Below are positions 19,197 through 26,786 of a stretch of 64,000 nt of DNA, piece after piece. This DNA is from Clostridia bacterium. Its GTDB lineage: Bacteria > Bacillota > Clostridia > Caldicoprobacterales > Caldicoprobacteraceae. The notes beneath the pieces are model-generated. The model was not told the DNA's origin, did not search any database, and was given only the letters and a program-made list of their open reading frames with translations. The DNA is taken from the NCBI GenBank assembly GCA_017577715.1, contig PKRC01000006.1, positions 1-64,000 on the forward strand, given 5' to 3'. Made by a program: the position numbers and the translations under genes. How positions within the stretch are numbered: the first letter of the stretch is position 1; each line of letters starts with the position of its first letter.

Positions 19197-19838
19197 TTAT
19201 TTTTTATTTATCTTTGAGGCCAATTTGTTTCCTAAAAATTGGACCCCCTGAACCAAAAGCACTATTACAAAAACCGAAACCACCATTACATCCGTTTGAA
19301 ATCTATATAGACCATATCTAATCGCCAAATCCCCCAGACCGCCTCCCCCAATGGCGCCAGCCATGGCTGAATACCCAATTATATTTACTATTGTTAATGT
19401 TACTCCCATTATCAATGACGGCATAGCTTCAGGTATGAGTATTTTGAAGATTATCTGGGGAACTGTTGCTCCAATAGACTGCCCAAACTCTATCACGCCT
19501 TTATCAACTTCTTTCAGGGAAGTTTCAATAACCCTGGCAACAAAAGGCGCTGCCGCAATCGATAATGGCACTATTGTCGCAGTGGTTCCTATGGTTTTCC
19601 CTACTATCAACCTGGATAAAGGAAAAAGCAATACCATGAGTATTAAAAACGGAAAGGAGCGCAAAATATTTATAATACTATCCAGTATTCTGTATAATGT
19701 GGGCTTTTCCCATATGCCTCCTTTTTCGGTTATCACCAATAGCACGCCCATAGGGAATCCTAGTAGCAGGGAAAAAACGGTCGAAAAAAATACCATATAC
19801 ACTGTCTGAAACAAGGAAGGAAGGATCAATTCCAGCAC
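19197..19838 (-). CDS. metI: Methionine ABC transporter permease MetI
   Basis: A 213-aa permease with about five membrane segments. MetI hallmarks are TVYMVFFSTVFSLLLGFPMG, the coupling-helix region (GATVPQIIFKILIPEAMPS) and GYSAMAGAIGGGGLGDLAIR near the C-terminus. It forms the membrane channel of the methionine importer. The start is GTG, immediately after the metN stop codon and 8 nt after GGAGG lying inside metN, so the two are translationally coupled. Confidence 0.95.
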   Translation of the reverse strand: MLELILPSLFQTVYMVFFSTVFSLLLGFPMGVLLVITEKGGIWEKPTLYRILDSIINILRSFPFLILMVLLFPLSRLIVGKTIGTTATIVPLSIAAAPFVARVIETSLKEVDKGVIEFGQSIGATVPQIIFKILIPEAMPSLIMGVTLTIVNIIGYSAMAGAIGGGGLGDLAIRYGLYRFQTDVMVVSVFVIVLLVQGVQFLGNKLASKINKK

Positions 19839-20843
19839 TTATATCACCTCCACCTCTATATCCCGACTCCTTAAGTAATCTATGGCAGCTTGTACCTTCT
19901 CATCCTCCCCCTCCAATTCAACTATCAGATGCCCTGCACTTGTGCTCATCAACTGGCTGATATTCCCGGACAAAATATTTACATCGATGTTGAACTTCTT
20001 AATCACCTGCGAAACAATAGGCTTTTTTGCATTATCACCCCAGAAACTTAATCTTACAACCTTGCCTTTGAATTCTTCGGATATTATAAATTCCTCCTGC
20101 ACATTGGATTTCAGGCTACTGATAAAGGCTTTGGCGGTTTTAGATTTAGGCCGCCTAAATAGTTCCTCAACAGTGCTTATTTCCACTATCTCGCCGTTTT
20201 CCATTATTGCCACTCTATCACATATATCCTTAACCACCTCTATTTGATGGGTAATCATGACTATGGTAAGTCCAAGCTCATCGCGTATCCTTTTTAAAAG
20301 CTCTAATATGGATTTCGTAGTTTTGGGATCCAGAGCCGAGGTGGCTTCATCGCTCAGCAATATCTTAGGATTATTGGCTAAAGCCCTGGCAATTGCAACG
20401 CGCTGTTTCTGTCCTCCGCTTAGCTGAGAGGGATAGGCATTTTTTTTATCCTTCAAGCCTACATATTCCAACAACTCATTTACCCTCAAATCTATCTCCT
20501 TCTTGCTTAAACCGGTCAACTCCAGCGGAAGAGCAATGTTTTCATAAGCGGTCTTTTGCGACAACAGATTAAAATGCTGAAATATCATTGCGATCTCCTT
20601 CCGCTTTGACCTTAGCTCCCTTTTATCAAGGGCTGTCATATCTACTCCGTCAATGATGATTTTCCCCTCAGTTGGCTCCTCCAGCCTGTTTAAGCATCTT
20701 ATCAGGGTGGATTTCCCCGCCCCGCTCAACCCGATAATGCCGAAAATCTCTCCCCTGTTTACATGAAAACTGACGTTCTTTATCGCCCATATACATTCAT
20801 TGCCATTTTGAAAGCATTTTGATAGATTCTGTACTTCTATCAC
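19839..20843 (-). CDS. metN: Methionine ABC transporter ATP-binding protein MetN
   Basis: A 334-aa ATPase with Walker A (GLSGAGKSTLIRCLNRLEEP), signature LSGGQKQRVAIARALA, Walker B (ILLSDEATSALD) and the switch histidine (MITHQIEV). A C-terminal NIL domain (from about residue 255), the regulatory methionine-binding domain of MetN, is present. The start is GTG with GGGGG 6 nt upstream. The gene leads the metNIQ operon and sits downstream of a long leader with terminator-like hairpins. Confidence 0.96.
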   Translation of the reverse strand: MIEVQNLSKCFQNGNECIWAIKNVSFHVNRGEIFGIIGLSGAGKSTLIRCLNRLEEPTEGKIIIDGVDMTALDKRELRSKRKEIAMIFQHFNLLSQKTAYENIALPLELTGLSKKEIDLRVNELLEYVGLKDKKNAYPSQLSGGQKQRVAIARALANNPKILLSDEATSALDPKTTKSILELLKRIRDELGLTIVMITHQIEVVKDICDRVAIMENGEIVEISTVEELFRRPKSKTAKAFISSLKSNVQEEFIISEEFKGKVVRLSFWGDNAKKPIVSQVIKKFNIDVNILSGNISQLMSTSAGHLIVELEGEDEKVQAAIDYLRSRDIEVEVI

Positions 20844-20911
20844 AGTTAACCCCCACTTTTATACAAAATATAGCAATTAATTTAGGCAATGACCTTTATT
20901 CAAATATCTAT

Positions 20912-21108
20912 TAAAAAAAAGCCTCTTTAATACTAGCAGAGGTCAAAATAAAAACCTCTTCTTTACGAAAAAAGAGGCTGTTATTTTCCATCTTTTAGTA
21001 CAAGCCACCCCTACATTTGTTTCCCTATAGTTAAAGCTCAAATTTATTCGCGGCAGTACCTCCGCCATTTCCATTTTCGACAAGAACTCGTTATTTTAAT
21101 ATTACTTG
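20912..21108 (-). promoter_or_regulatory. metNIQ leader RNA with nested alternative terminators
   Basis: The transcribed leader (start predicted near 21108) carries about 110 nt of potentially structured RNA and then two hairpins: CCTCTT...AAGAGG at 20955-20977 followed by TTTTTATTTT, and CCTCT...AGAGG at 20922-20942 followed by CTTTTTTTT. The 5' arm of the first (AGCCTCTTT) is also perfectly complementary over 9 bp to the 3' arm of the second (AAAGAGGCT), so mutually exclusive folds exist. This is the layout of an attenuator. I searched by eye for SAM-I, SAM-III and T-box cores and found none; a 45-codon frame beginning ATGGAAATG runs through the first hairpin. The ligand is unknown. Confidence 0.6.
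21076..21083 (-). promoter_or_regulatory. Possible Spo0A (0A) box
   Basis: TTGTCGAA, the canonical 0A-box octamer, occurs on the minus strand about 30 nt downstream of the predicted metNIQ transcription start and near spo0A. A single octamer can occur by chance. Confidence 0.3.
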
Positions 21109-21114
21109 GCAAGT

Positions 21115-21143
21115 ATTCTAATACGAACATGCTATTTTGTCAA
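21115..21143 (-). promoter_or_regulatory. Sigma-A promoter of metNIQ
   Basis: TTGACA (21138-21143), a 17-nt spacer and TAGAAT (21115-21120) on the minus strand: a near-consensus vegetative promoter. It predicts a 5' untranslated leader of about 265 nt before metN. Confidence 0.75.
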
Positions 21144-21209
21144 CTATATTTTTAATATTGTGCTGTCATAGACATCTGAAAAACATAAACCGTGATAAAA
21201 TTTTTGAAA

Positions 21210-21252
21210 CCAAAAAGCATTAAGCGTGCATCACCTATGATACACGCTTAAT
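21210..21252 (-). terminator. Terminator of spo0A
   Basis: ATTAAGCGTG (21219-21228) and CACGCTTAAT (21243-21252) form a 10-bp stem, followed on the minus strand by GCTTTTTGGTTT. It lies downstream of spo0A. Confidence 0.7.
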
Positions 21253-21394
21253 CTCTCCTTGTGCATCCAACAAAATTATTATTCTATTTCTAGCCTATGT
21301 TGACTCATTTTAAAGAAATCAAAAATATTTTATAATGTTTTATATCGCTGGCAGTAATACAAGATGTGATCTTCATTTAAAATATTTATGAACA

Positions 21395-22231
21395 TCAATA
21401 CGCTGAAAATTTTATCTGCAATCTTATGCGATCAGCTATAACAGCGATGAATTCCCCGTTGGTAGGCTTGTCATTTCTGTCTTGGCCGGCATAACCAAAC
21501 ACCCTGTTAATGGCATCTACCCTCCCTCTATTCCATGCCACCTCGATAGCATGGCGGATAGCCCTTTCCACCCTGCTAGGAGTTGTACTGAATTTCTCTG
21601 CAATCGTGGGATAAAGTTCTTTGGTTATTCTCCCTAACAGGTCCATATTATCTATGACCAGCAATATGGCTTCCTTCAAATATTGATAACCTTTAAAGTG
21701 AACGGGTATTCCCATATCATAAATGACATTGGCAACAACTGCCTCAATCGAAGGCTGCTTTTGGTAACCATGCTCACAAGGCTGCGAAGCAGTAGCGGTA
21801 AAGTTTTGGGTCGACTGGTTGATTGAAAATACCGGCATTTCAAAGTCCTTAGAAAAGCCCCATACCACTTCGCGGATCCTCCTCACAAACACATTCATAT
21901 CTAAGGGTTTCACCATGTAATAATCTGCTCCCAGGGCTATGGCGCGCTGGACAACTTTATCCTGTCCAACAGCCGATAACACTATAATTTTAGGTGGCTG
22001 ATCTAAATTGTGGGTATTCAACCGCTCCATAACGGCCACCCCGTCTAGATTGGGCATTATGATATCCAGTACGATGACGTCTGGCTTGATCCTTGAAAGC
22101 ATGTCGAGAACCTCTATCCCATCATTGGCAATTCCCACAACTTCCATATCATCCTGTTTTTCCAAATACTTGCTGATGACATCGCAGAATTCTCTGTTAT
22201 CATCTGCTAACAAGATCTTTATATTTTTCAT
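21395..22231 (-). CDS. spo0A: Sporulation master response regulator Spo0A
   Basis: A 278-aa response regulator. The receiver domain has the acidic pocket (LLADDNREF), the phosphoacceptor in VIVLDIIMPNLDG and the late lysine (YYMVKPLD). The C-terminal DNA-binding domain is the distinctive Spo0A fold, with HFKGYQYLKEAILLV and the recognition region TPSRVERAIRHAIEVAWNRG. Phosphorylated Spo0A starts sporulation and controls stationary-phase genes. The ATG at 22231 has GGGAGG 9 nt upstream; the frame extends 11 codons further without a ribosome site. It is followed by a hairpin terminator and lies 308 nt downstream, on the same strand, of a repeat-containing secreted peptide gene. Confidence 0.97.
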   Translation of the reverse strand: MKNIKILLADDNREFCDVISKYLEKQDDMEVVGIANDGIEVLDMLSRIKPDVIVLDIIMPNLDGVAVMERLNTHNLDQPPKIIVLSAVGQDKVVQRAIALGADYYMVKPLDMNVFVRRIREVVWGFSKDFEMPVFSINQSTQNFTATASQPCEHGYQKQPSIEAVVANVIYDMGIPVHFKGYQYLKEAILLVIDNMDLLGRITKELYPTIAEKFSTTPSRVERAIRHAIEVAWNRGRVDAINRVFGYAGQDRNDKPTNGEFIAVIADRIRLQIKFSAY

Positions 22232-22502
22232 TAAAAAGTACCTCCCATAAATCAAAACATGCAAATACAGCAGATTTTCAAAGATTGATGCTGAACGGAA
22301 TCTAGATGGGCCTTGCTACATGAGGGGTGGCGTAAAACATATGTCATAAAAAACAAAAACATAAGGCAAAAAGAATAAAGATGTGTCAATTATTGATGAG
22401 TCTCTAGTAAATTTCTATTATCTTGCTCGTTCTCTAAAACCCAACAGAGTTTAAAAATATGCTCTTGCCTTTTTAAAATGCGTTGGTGACATTCAAGCTA
22501 TC

Positions 22503-22538
22503 CTTCAATATTTACTTCAATAAATATTTACTTCAATA
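22503..22538 (-). repeat. AT-rich direct repeats between the peptide gene and spo0A
   Basis: A perfect 14-bp direct repeat TATTTACTTCAATA occurs at 22509-22522 and 22525-22538; the octamer CTTCAATA occurs three times (22503, 22515, 22531). The array ends 2 nt from the stop codon of the peptide gene and lies upstream of spo0A. It could be a protein-binding array or simple AT-rich sequence. Confidence 0.5.
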
Positions 22539-22539
22539 T

Positions 22540-22755
22540 TTAATGCAACCATATCATGTCCTCTTCTCCATCGGAGTGCAGCCAGATCATGTCTTCTTCC
22601 CCGTCGGAATGTAACCATATCATGTCTTCTTCTCCGGCAGAATGCAGCCAGATCATGTCCTCTTCTCCATTCGGCTCGTTTGCAAGCGTTTTTAGATCCC
22701 ATGAAAAGGCCAGAATAGCAACTATTGAAAAGATGATCAACAACCTCTTCATCAT
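22540..22755 (-). CDS. Secreted propeptide with four tandem nonapeptide repeats (candidate signalling pheromone)
   Basis: A 71-aa product: MMKRLL, a hydrophobic core (IIFSIVAILAFSW) typical of a Sec signal peptide, a short linker ending ANEPN, then four copies of GEEDMIWLH joined by SA, SD and SD. The final copy ends exactly at the stop, which suggests the mature peptide ends at that histidine. The core is identical in every copy, while codons for G, E, I, L and H differ between copies. AAAGGAGG lies 11 nt upstream of the first ATG. The gene is divergent from an HTH/TPR regulator 100 nt away and precedes spo0A. Multi-copy propeptides next to such regulators encode imported signalling peptides in RRNPP systems. 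A secreted bacteriocin-like role is the alternative. I recognise no named family. Confidence 0.85.
   Translation of the reverse strand: MMKRLLIIFSIVAILAFSWDLKTLANEPNGEEDMIWLHSAGEEDMIWLHSDGEEDMIWLHSDGEEDMIWLH
22543..22668 (-). repeat. 33-bp coding tandem repeat (3.8 units)
   Basis: Units at 22636-22668, 22603-22635, 22570-22602 and 22543-22569 (the last lacks the final two codons). Third-position differences such as CTG/TTA/TTG for Leu, ATC/ATA for Ile and CAT/CAC for His separate the copies. Confidence 0.95.
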
Positions 22756-22790
22756 GGCTTTTCTAGCCTCCTTTACTTTTCTTTTGCTTA

Positions 22791-22842
22791 ATTATACAAT
22801 ATATGACAAAGAGAACAGTTTCAACCCGAATTTATTCTGGGT
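22791..22842. promoter_or_regulatory. Shared divergent promoter region and inverted repeat of the peptide/regulator pair
   Basis: A TATAAT (minus strand, 22791-22796) overlaps a TACAAT (plus strand, 22795-22800), giving back-to-back -10 elements. Neither has a good -35, as expected for activator-dependent promoters. An imperfect palindrome ACCCGAAT-TT-ATTC-T-GGGT at 22824-22842 lies in the regulator's 5' leader and is a candidate operator. Confidence 0.45.
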
Positions 22843-22855
22843 GGTGTAGTAAAAA

Positions 22856-23806
22856 ATGGATATGTTCTATTATGACTTAGAAGCATTTGGCAAAGAATTA
22901 AGATATATCCGTAAATCTTTAAAGCTCACTCAAAAAGATATAGCAAATCGCGCTTTCATCAATATAGACACTTTAAGAAGGATTGAAAATGGAAAGGTCA
23001 TGCCCAAACAGGAAACCTTAGATTTGATGTCCATTATTCTCAAAAGAGATTTAAATGAAGTTTTGCTTAAATATAGATTAAAAGATTATCCTACTTTCTG
23101 TAAAATAAAAAATTCTATTGAGAGCAAGATTGAAGGTGGAGAGTTTGATGAATTAAGAAGAGAGGCCGAAAAGTTAAAAAGAATAATCGAAGAAGGTAAG
23201 ATGAGCCTATATTATACCCAATTGCTGAAACAGCTACTTTTTTTAATAGAAGCCATTATTGAAAAAAACGTCAATAACGATTATGAAAAAGCTCTTAAAA
23301 AATTGATACAGGCCATGAAAATCACTATCCCTAATTTTTCCCTTTCAAACTATACTTCCTTTGTGTACAGTAGCATGGAAATCAGGATACTGATGAATAT
23401 AGCTCTTTTAGCTGAAAAAAAAGAATCCCCCGAAGAATGTATAAAGAAGTTTTTATTCTGTCTGGAATTTCTTGACGAGGATAATATAGAAGAAAGGGTT
23501 AAGATTTACTACAACCTTTCTTACTGTTATCACCTTCTCTCTGACTACGACAAAGTGCTTTATTATGCCGATTTAGGGATCAAAACCTGTGTAAAAAACA
23601 AAACCTTAAACGGATTAGCCCTCTTATATTTTAGAAAAGGAATTGCTGAATATCATCTTAAAAAAGAAAATTACATAGATTCTCTTTTAAAAGCCTTACA
23701 TCTTTTCGAAATACTGAATCAAGAAAAACTAAAACAAATGGCTATTGAAAATTGTAGGAAACTTTATAACATTGATTTGACACCATTTATATCAAAACCC
23801 CAATAA
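22856..23806 (+). CDS. HTH/TPR transcriptional regulator of the RRNPP type (candidate peptide receptor)
   Basis: A 316-aa protein. Residues about 8-65 are an XRE-type helix-turn-helix (GKELRYIRKSLKLTQKDIAN, then NIDTLRRIENGKVMPKQETL). The remainder (about 70-310) is all-helical with TPR-like repeats, for example VKIYYNLSYCYHLLSDYDKV and ALLYFRKGIAEYHLKKENYI. Size and order match RRNPP receptors (PlcR, PrgX, Rgg, AimR relatives), which bind re-imported peptides through the TPR domain and change DNA binding. It is divergent from the repeat-containing propeptide gene, the standard arrangement of such pairs. The ribosome site is weak (GGGTGG about 11 nt upstream). AT-rich codon use differs from the GC-richer neighbours, possibly a sign of transfer. 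The target is unknown; spo0A is the nearest candidate. Confidence 0.88.
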   Translation: MDMFYYDLEAFGKELRYIRKSLKLTQKDIANRAFINIDTLRRIENGKVMPKQETLDLMSIILKRDLNEVLLKYRLKDYPTFCKIKNSIESKIEGGEFDELRREAEKLKRIIEEGKMSLYYTQLLKQLLFLIEAIIEKNVNNDYEKALKKLIQAMKITIPNFSLSNYTSFVYSSMEIRILMNIALLAEKKESPEECIKKFLFCLEFLDEDNIEERVKIYYNLSYCYHLLSDYDKVLYYADLGIKTCVKNKTLNGLALLYFRKGIAEYHLKKENYIDSLLKALHLFEILNQEKLKQMAIENCRKLYNIDLTPFISKPQ

Positions 23807-23869
23807 AAAATGATGTATAGTTTTCATCGCCTTTGGCAATACATGCCTAATACGAGATATGGATACAAA

Positions 23870-23910
23870 AAATCGAGAGGGACCTCCGACGTCATTGTCA
23901 AAGGTCCCTC
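23870..23910 (-). terminator. Terminator of the rhamnosidase gene
   Basis: GAGGGACCT (23877-23885) pairs with AGGTCCCTC (23902-23910); on the minus strand it is followed by TCGATTTTTTG. It lies about 150 nt after the rhamnosidase stop. Confidence 0.75.
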
Positions 23911-24055
23911 AAAAAGGGCTCACCACTTAAGAATAGGCGCCTGGATATGCTTCAAAGCAATATCCTGTGGCGAGTCCTTGTACTCTTATTATGTGCAGCA
24001 ACTTGGGAAATAAACATGGCAATATTTGAAAAGGTTAACATAAAACCGTTAAACA

Positions 24056-26734
24056 TCATTTAAGCAAAATACCAGACTTTTGCATCTTATACCTAAAGTT
24101 ATATTCACCGGACCCTACTTCTATTTTCACACCATCATCAACAGCCTGATAATCCAATATTCCTTCTGTCTCCTTCAAGCATTTGTCGTTCTCATAAACC
24201 GCATCGGGCATAGCAAATGGCAACACTACCGTCGCCGTGGTATTGTGAGGTACGCATATTGATATCTCTATCTGATCATCCTGTATCCTCCATTCAGACT
24301 TAATCTTCCCATACATTGACTTCAATTCTGCCTTTACGTAGGTTAACCCTCCACCCAGCGTAGGTTTAATGTATATATGCTTGTACCCCGACCTTTCTTC
24401 ATCAGTATCAATCCCTGCCACCACCCTGTAAAGCCAATCTCCAATAGAGCCGTAGGCATAGTGGTTAAAAGAATTCATATCAGGACTCCAAAAAGACCCG
24501 TCTGGCTTAATCCCATCCCAGTGCTCCCAAATGGTGGTTGCACCCTTGGTCACCTGATACAGCCATGACGGATAATCGGTCTGAAAAAGCAATTTGTAAG
24601 CCACATCGCTATAGCCATTTTGGCTCAGCGCATGACATAAATAGGGCGTGCCTACAAAGCCTGTAGTCAAATGATACTCATTTTTCTTGATATAATCCAC
24701 CAGCGTATCAACGGTACGCTTGCGATCCTTTTCCTCTACAAGATCAAACATAAGTGCCAGCACATGAGCGGTTTGGGTTGGAACAGCCAACCTACCAGTA
24801 GGCGTCACAAACTCTTTCCTAAAGGCATCTACAATATTTTCATATAGCTTTGAATACTCTTCTACATCTTCAGATTTACCAAGAACTTTGGCAGCTTTCA
24901 CAAGGAGTTTGGTGGAATACGCATAGAAAGCCGTGGCAATAAAATCTATCGCAGTGGCACCTACATAGCTCCCTTCTTTTGCATCCAATCCTAGCCAGTC
25001 GCCAAAATGAAACCCAGTATTCCACAGATACTCGTTATCCCCTTGCCTTCTTATATATTCAACCCAGGCCTTCATGCTATCATACTGTTCCTCAAGGATT
25101 TTCTTGTCACCATAACACAAATATATCGTCCATGGGCATATGACGGCAGCATCACCCCATGCAGCCGAAGAATGACGGTCTTCTCCAAGAACATTCGGAA
25201 TCACAAAAGGCACTCCGCCATCGCTCAGCTGATCAGCCTTCAAATCCTTAAGCCATTTTGTAAAGAATGAGGCAACGTTCATATTAAAGCAGGCAGTCCT
25301 GATAAACACCTGTGCATCTCCAGTCCAGCCAAGCCGCTCATCCCTTTGAGGGCAATCAGTCGGAACATCTACGAAATTGCCCTTCTGCGACCACAGTATA
25401 TTCTGCTGAAGCTTGTTAACCAAGGGATTTGAGCATTCAAAGCTTCCGGTCAATTCCATATCAGAATGCACTACCATTCCCACAAAATCGTCAAGTGAAG
25501 GCTGACCCGGATACTCCACCAGCTTTACGTATCTAAACCCCTGGAATGTAAAATGCGGTTCAAATACCTCTCTTCCATCGCCTTTTAATATGTACTCAAT
25601 CGTCTGTTTGGCGCTCCTTAAGTTTGCAGTATAAAAGTTGCCATCTTTATCTAACACTTCGGCATGCTGCAGCACTACCTTGCTCCCAGCCGGTCCTTCT
25701 ACCGCAAAACGTACCCAGCCCACCATGTTTTGTCCCATATCCAAAACCGTCTCACCAGCAGGAGTTGTTAAAATGGCTACAGGCTTAATCTGCTGAACAA
25801 TACGAACAGGCGGCCCTTCCTGGGCAACTATTATGTCCTTCGGTTTATCCAATTCTTCCACATCGTACCAATCAGAATCGTCGTAATTCGCTTCATCCCA
25901 GCCCGGCTTTTCTAATCGAGCATCGTAGATTTCACCGTGATAGATTTCGGACATAAGAATGGGGCCTGTAGAAGCCTTCCAGCTCCTGTCCGACACAATC
26001 ACCTGTTCCCTGCCATCTTCGTAAATAATATGCATCTGTATAAGAGCCGCCAACCTATCGCCGTATATATTTCTTCGGCCTTCCCAGGTAAGATCGCCTT
26101 TGTACCATCCATTACCAAGTATAACGCCAATTGCATTCTGCCCCTCTTTAAGCATCTCGGTTACATCATATGTTTGATACTGAAGCCGCTTGTTATAGCT
26201 GGTCCAGCCAGGAGTAAAGAAGAAATCCCCTACTCTTTTCCCGTTTAAATGAAGCTCGTACAGGCCAAGGCTGGTGGCATAAATCCTAGCTGATCTAACT
26301 TTTCCGTAAACTTCAAAAACCCTTCTCATCATAGGACAAGCTTGAGTTTCCGATAAATTACCCTCAAATCTTGGGGTAATCCACCTTGCAACCCATTCAT
26401 CGGATTTTAAAAGCCCCATTTCCCAGAAAGCGATCTCACTCCAATCCGATATTCTACTTGCCCGATCCCATACTCGCACTCTATAGTAATATCGGGTACG
26501 CGATTTAAGGGGTTGGCCTTTGTACTCAACATGAATGGACTCATCAGATTCTACTTTCCCAGTGTCCCATACCAAATCTTTAAAATCACTATCTGTAGAA
26601 ACCTGTATTTGATAAGCGGCCTGCATAACATTTCTATCGTCGGATTCAATAACCCAGCTTATCCTCGGATGTCTTACATCAATACCTATAGGATTCTCCT
26701 TATATTCACATCTCAAATTGCTAACTCTAATCAT
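24056..26734 (-). CDS. Alpha-L-rhamnosidase, GH78 family
   Basis: An 892-aa glycoside hydrolase expected to release terminal alpha-L-rhamnose from plant polymers or glycosides. The N-terminus begins with the family's fibronectin-like domain (GIDVRHPRISWVI; AAYQIQVSTDSDF), followed by carbohydrate-binding jelly-roll regions and the (alpha/alpha)6 catalytic barrel with DCPQRDERLGWTGDAQVF near residue 465, which carries the conserved acidic residues, and HWDGIKPDGSFWSPDMNSFN. There is no signal peptide, so it is cytoplasmic and probably acts on imported oligosaccharides. GGGGGA sits before the ATG. A remnant of a sugar ABC permease lies directly upstream. Confidence 0.95.
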   Translation of the reverse strand: MIRVSNLRCEYKENPIGIDVRHPRISWVIESDDRNVMQAAYQIQVSTDSDFKDLVWDTGKVESDESIHVEYKGQPLKSRTRYYYRVRVWDRASRISDWSEIAFWEMGLLKSDEWVARWITPRFEGNLSETQACPMMRRVFEVYGKVRSARIYATSLGLYELHLNGKRVGDFFFTPGWTSYNKRLQYQTYDVTEMLKEGQNAIGVILGNGWYKGDLTWEGRRNIYGDRLAALIQMHIIYEDGREQVIVSDRSWKASTGPILMSEIYHGEIYDARLEKPGWDEANYDDSDWYDVEELDKPKDIIVAQEGPPVRIVQQIKPVAILTTPAGETVLDMGQNMVGWVRFAVEGPAGSKVVLQHAEVLDKDGNFYTANLRSAKQTIEYILKGDGREVFEPHFTFQGFRYVKLVEYPGQPSLDDFVGMVVHSDMELTGSFECSNPLVNKLQQNILWSQKGNFVDVPTDCPQRDERLGWTGDAQVFIRTACFNMNVASFFTKWLKDLKADQLSDGGVPFVIPNVLGEDRHSSAAWGDAAVICPWTIYLCYGDKKILEEQYDSMKAWVEYIRRQGDNEYLWNTGFHFGDWLGLDAKEGSYVGATAIDFIATAFYAYSTKLLVKAAKVLGKSEDVEEYSKLYENIVDAFRKEFVTPTGRLAVPTQTAHVLALMFDLVEEKDRKRTVDTLVDYIKKNEYHLTTGFVGTPYLCHALSQNGYSDVAYKLLFQTDYPSWLYQVTKGATTIWEHWDGIKPDGSFWSPDMNSFNHYAYGSIGDWLYRVVAGIDTDEERSGYKHIYIKPTLGGGLTYVKAELKSMYGKIKSEWRIQDDQIEISICVPHNTTATVVLPFAMPDAVYENDKCLKETEGILDYQAVDDGVKIEVGSGEYNFRYKMQKSGILLK

Positions 26735-26786
26735 TTTAGATTTCCCCCTTCATTAACTTACTTTAATTTCAGCTTTAAGGATATTT

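Noticed and set aside
20912..21108. SAM-I, SAM-III or T-box element upstream of metN
   Set aside because: The SAM-I core (GGAGGGA...GGCCC...GGCAACC) and the T-box (AGGGTGGNACCGCG) are not present; AGGTACTGCCGCG resembles the T-box only superficially and is not followed by the terminator.
22543..22668. 33-bp direct repeats considered as a CRISPR array
   Set aside because: The units are adjacent without spacers, are in frame, and encode the same peptide with silent differences; no cas genes are present.
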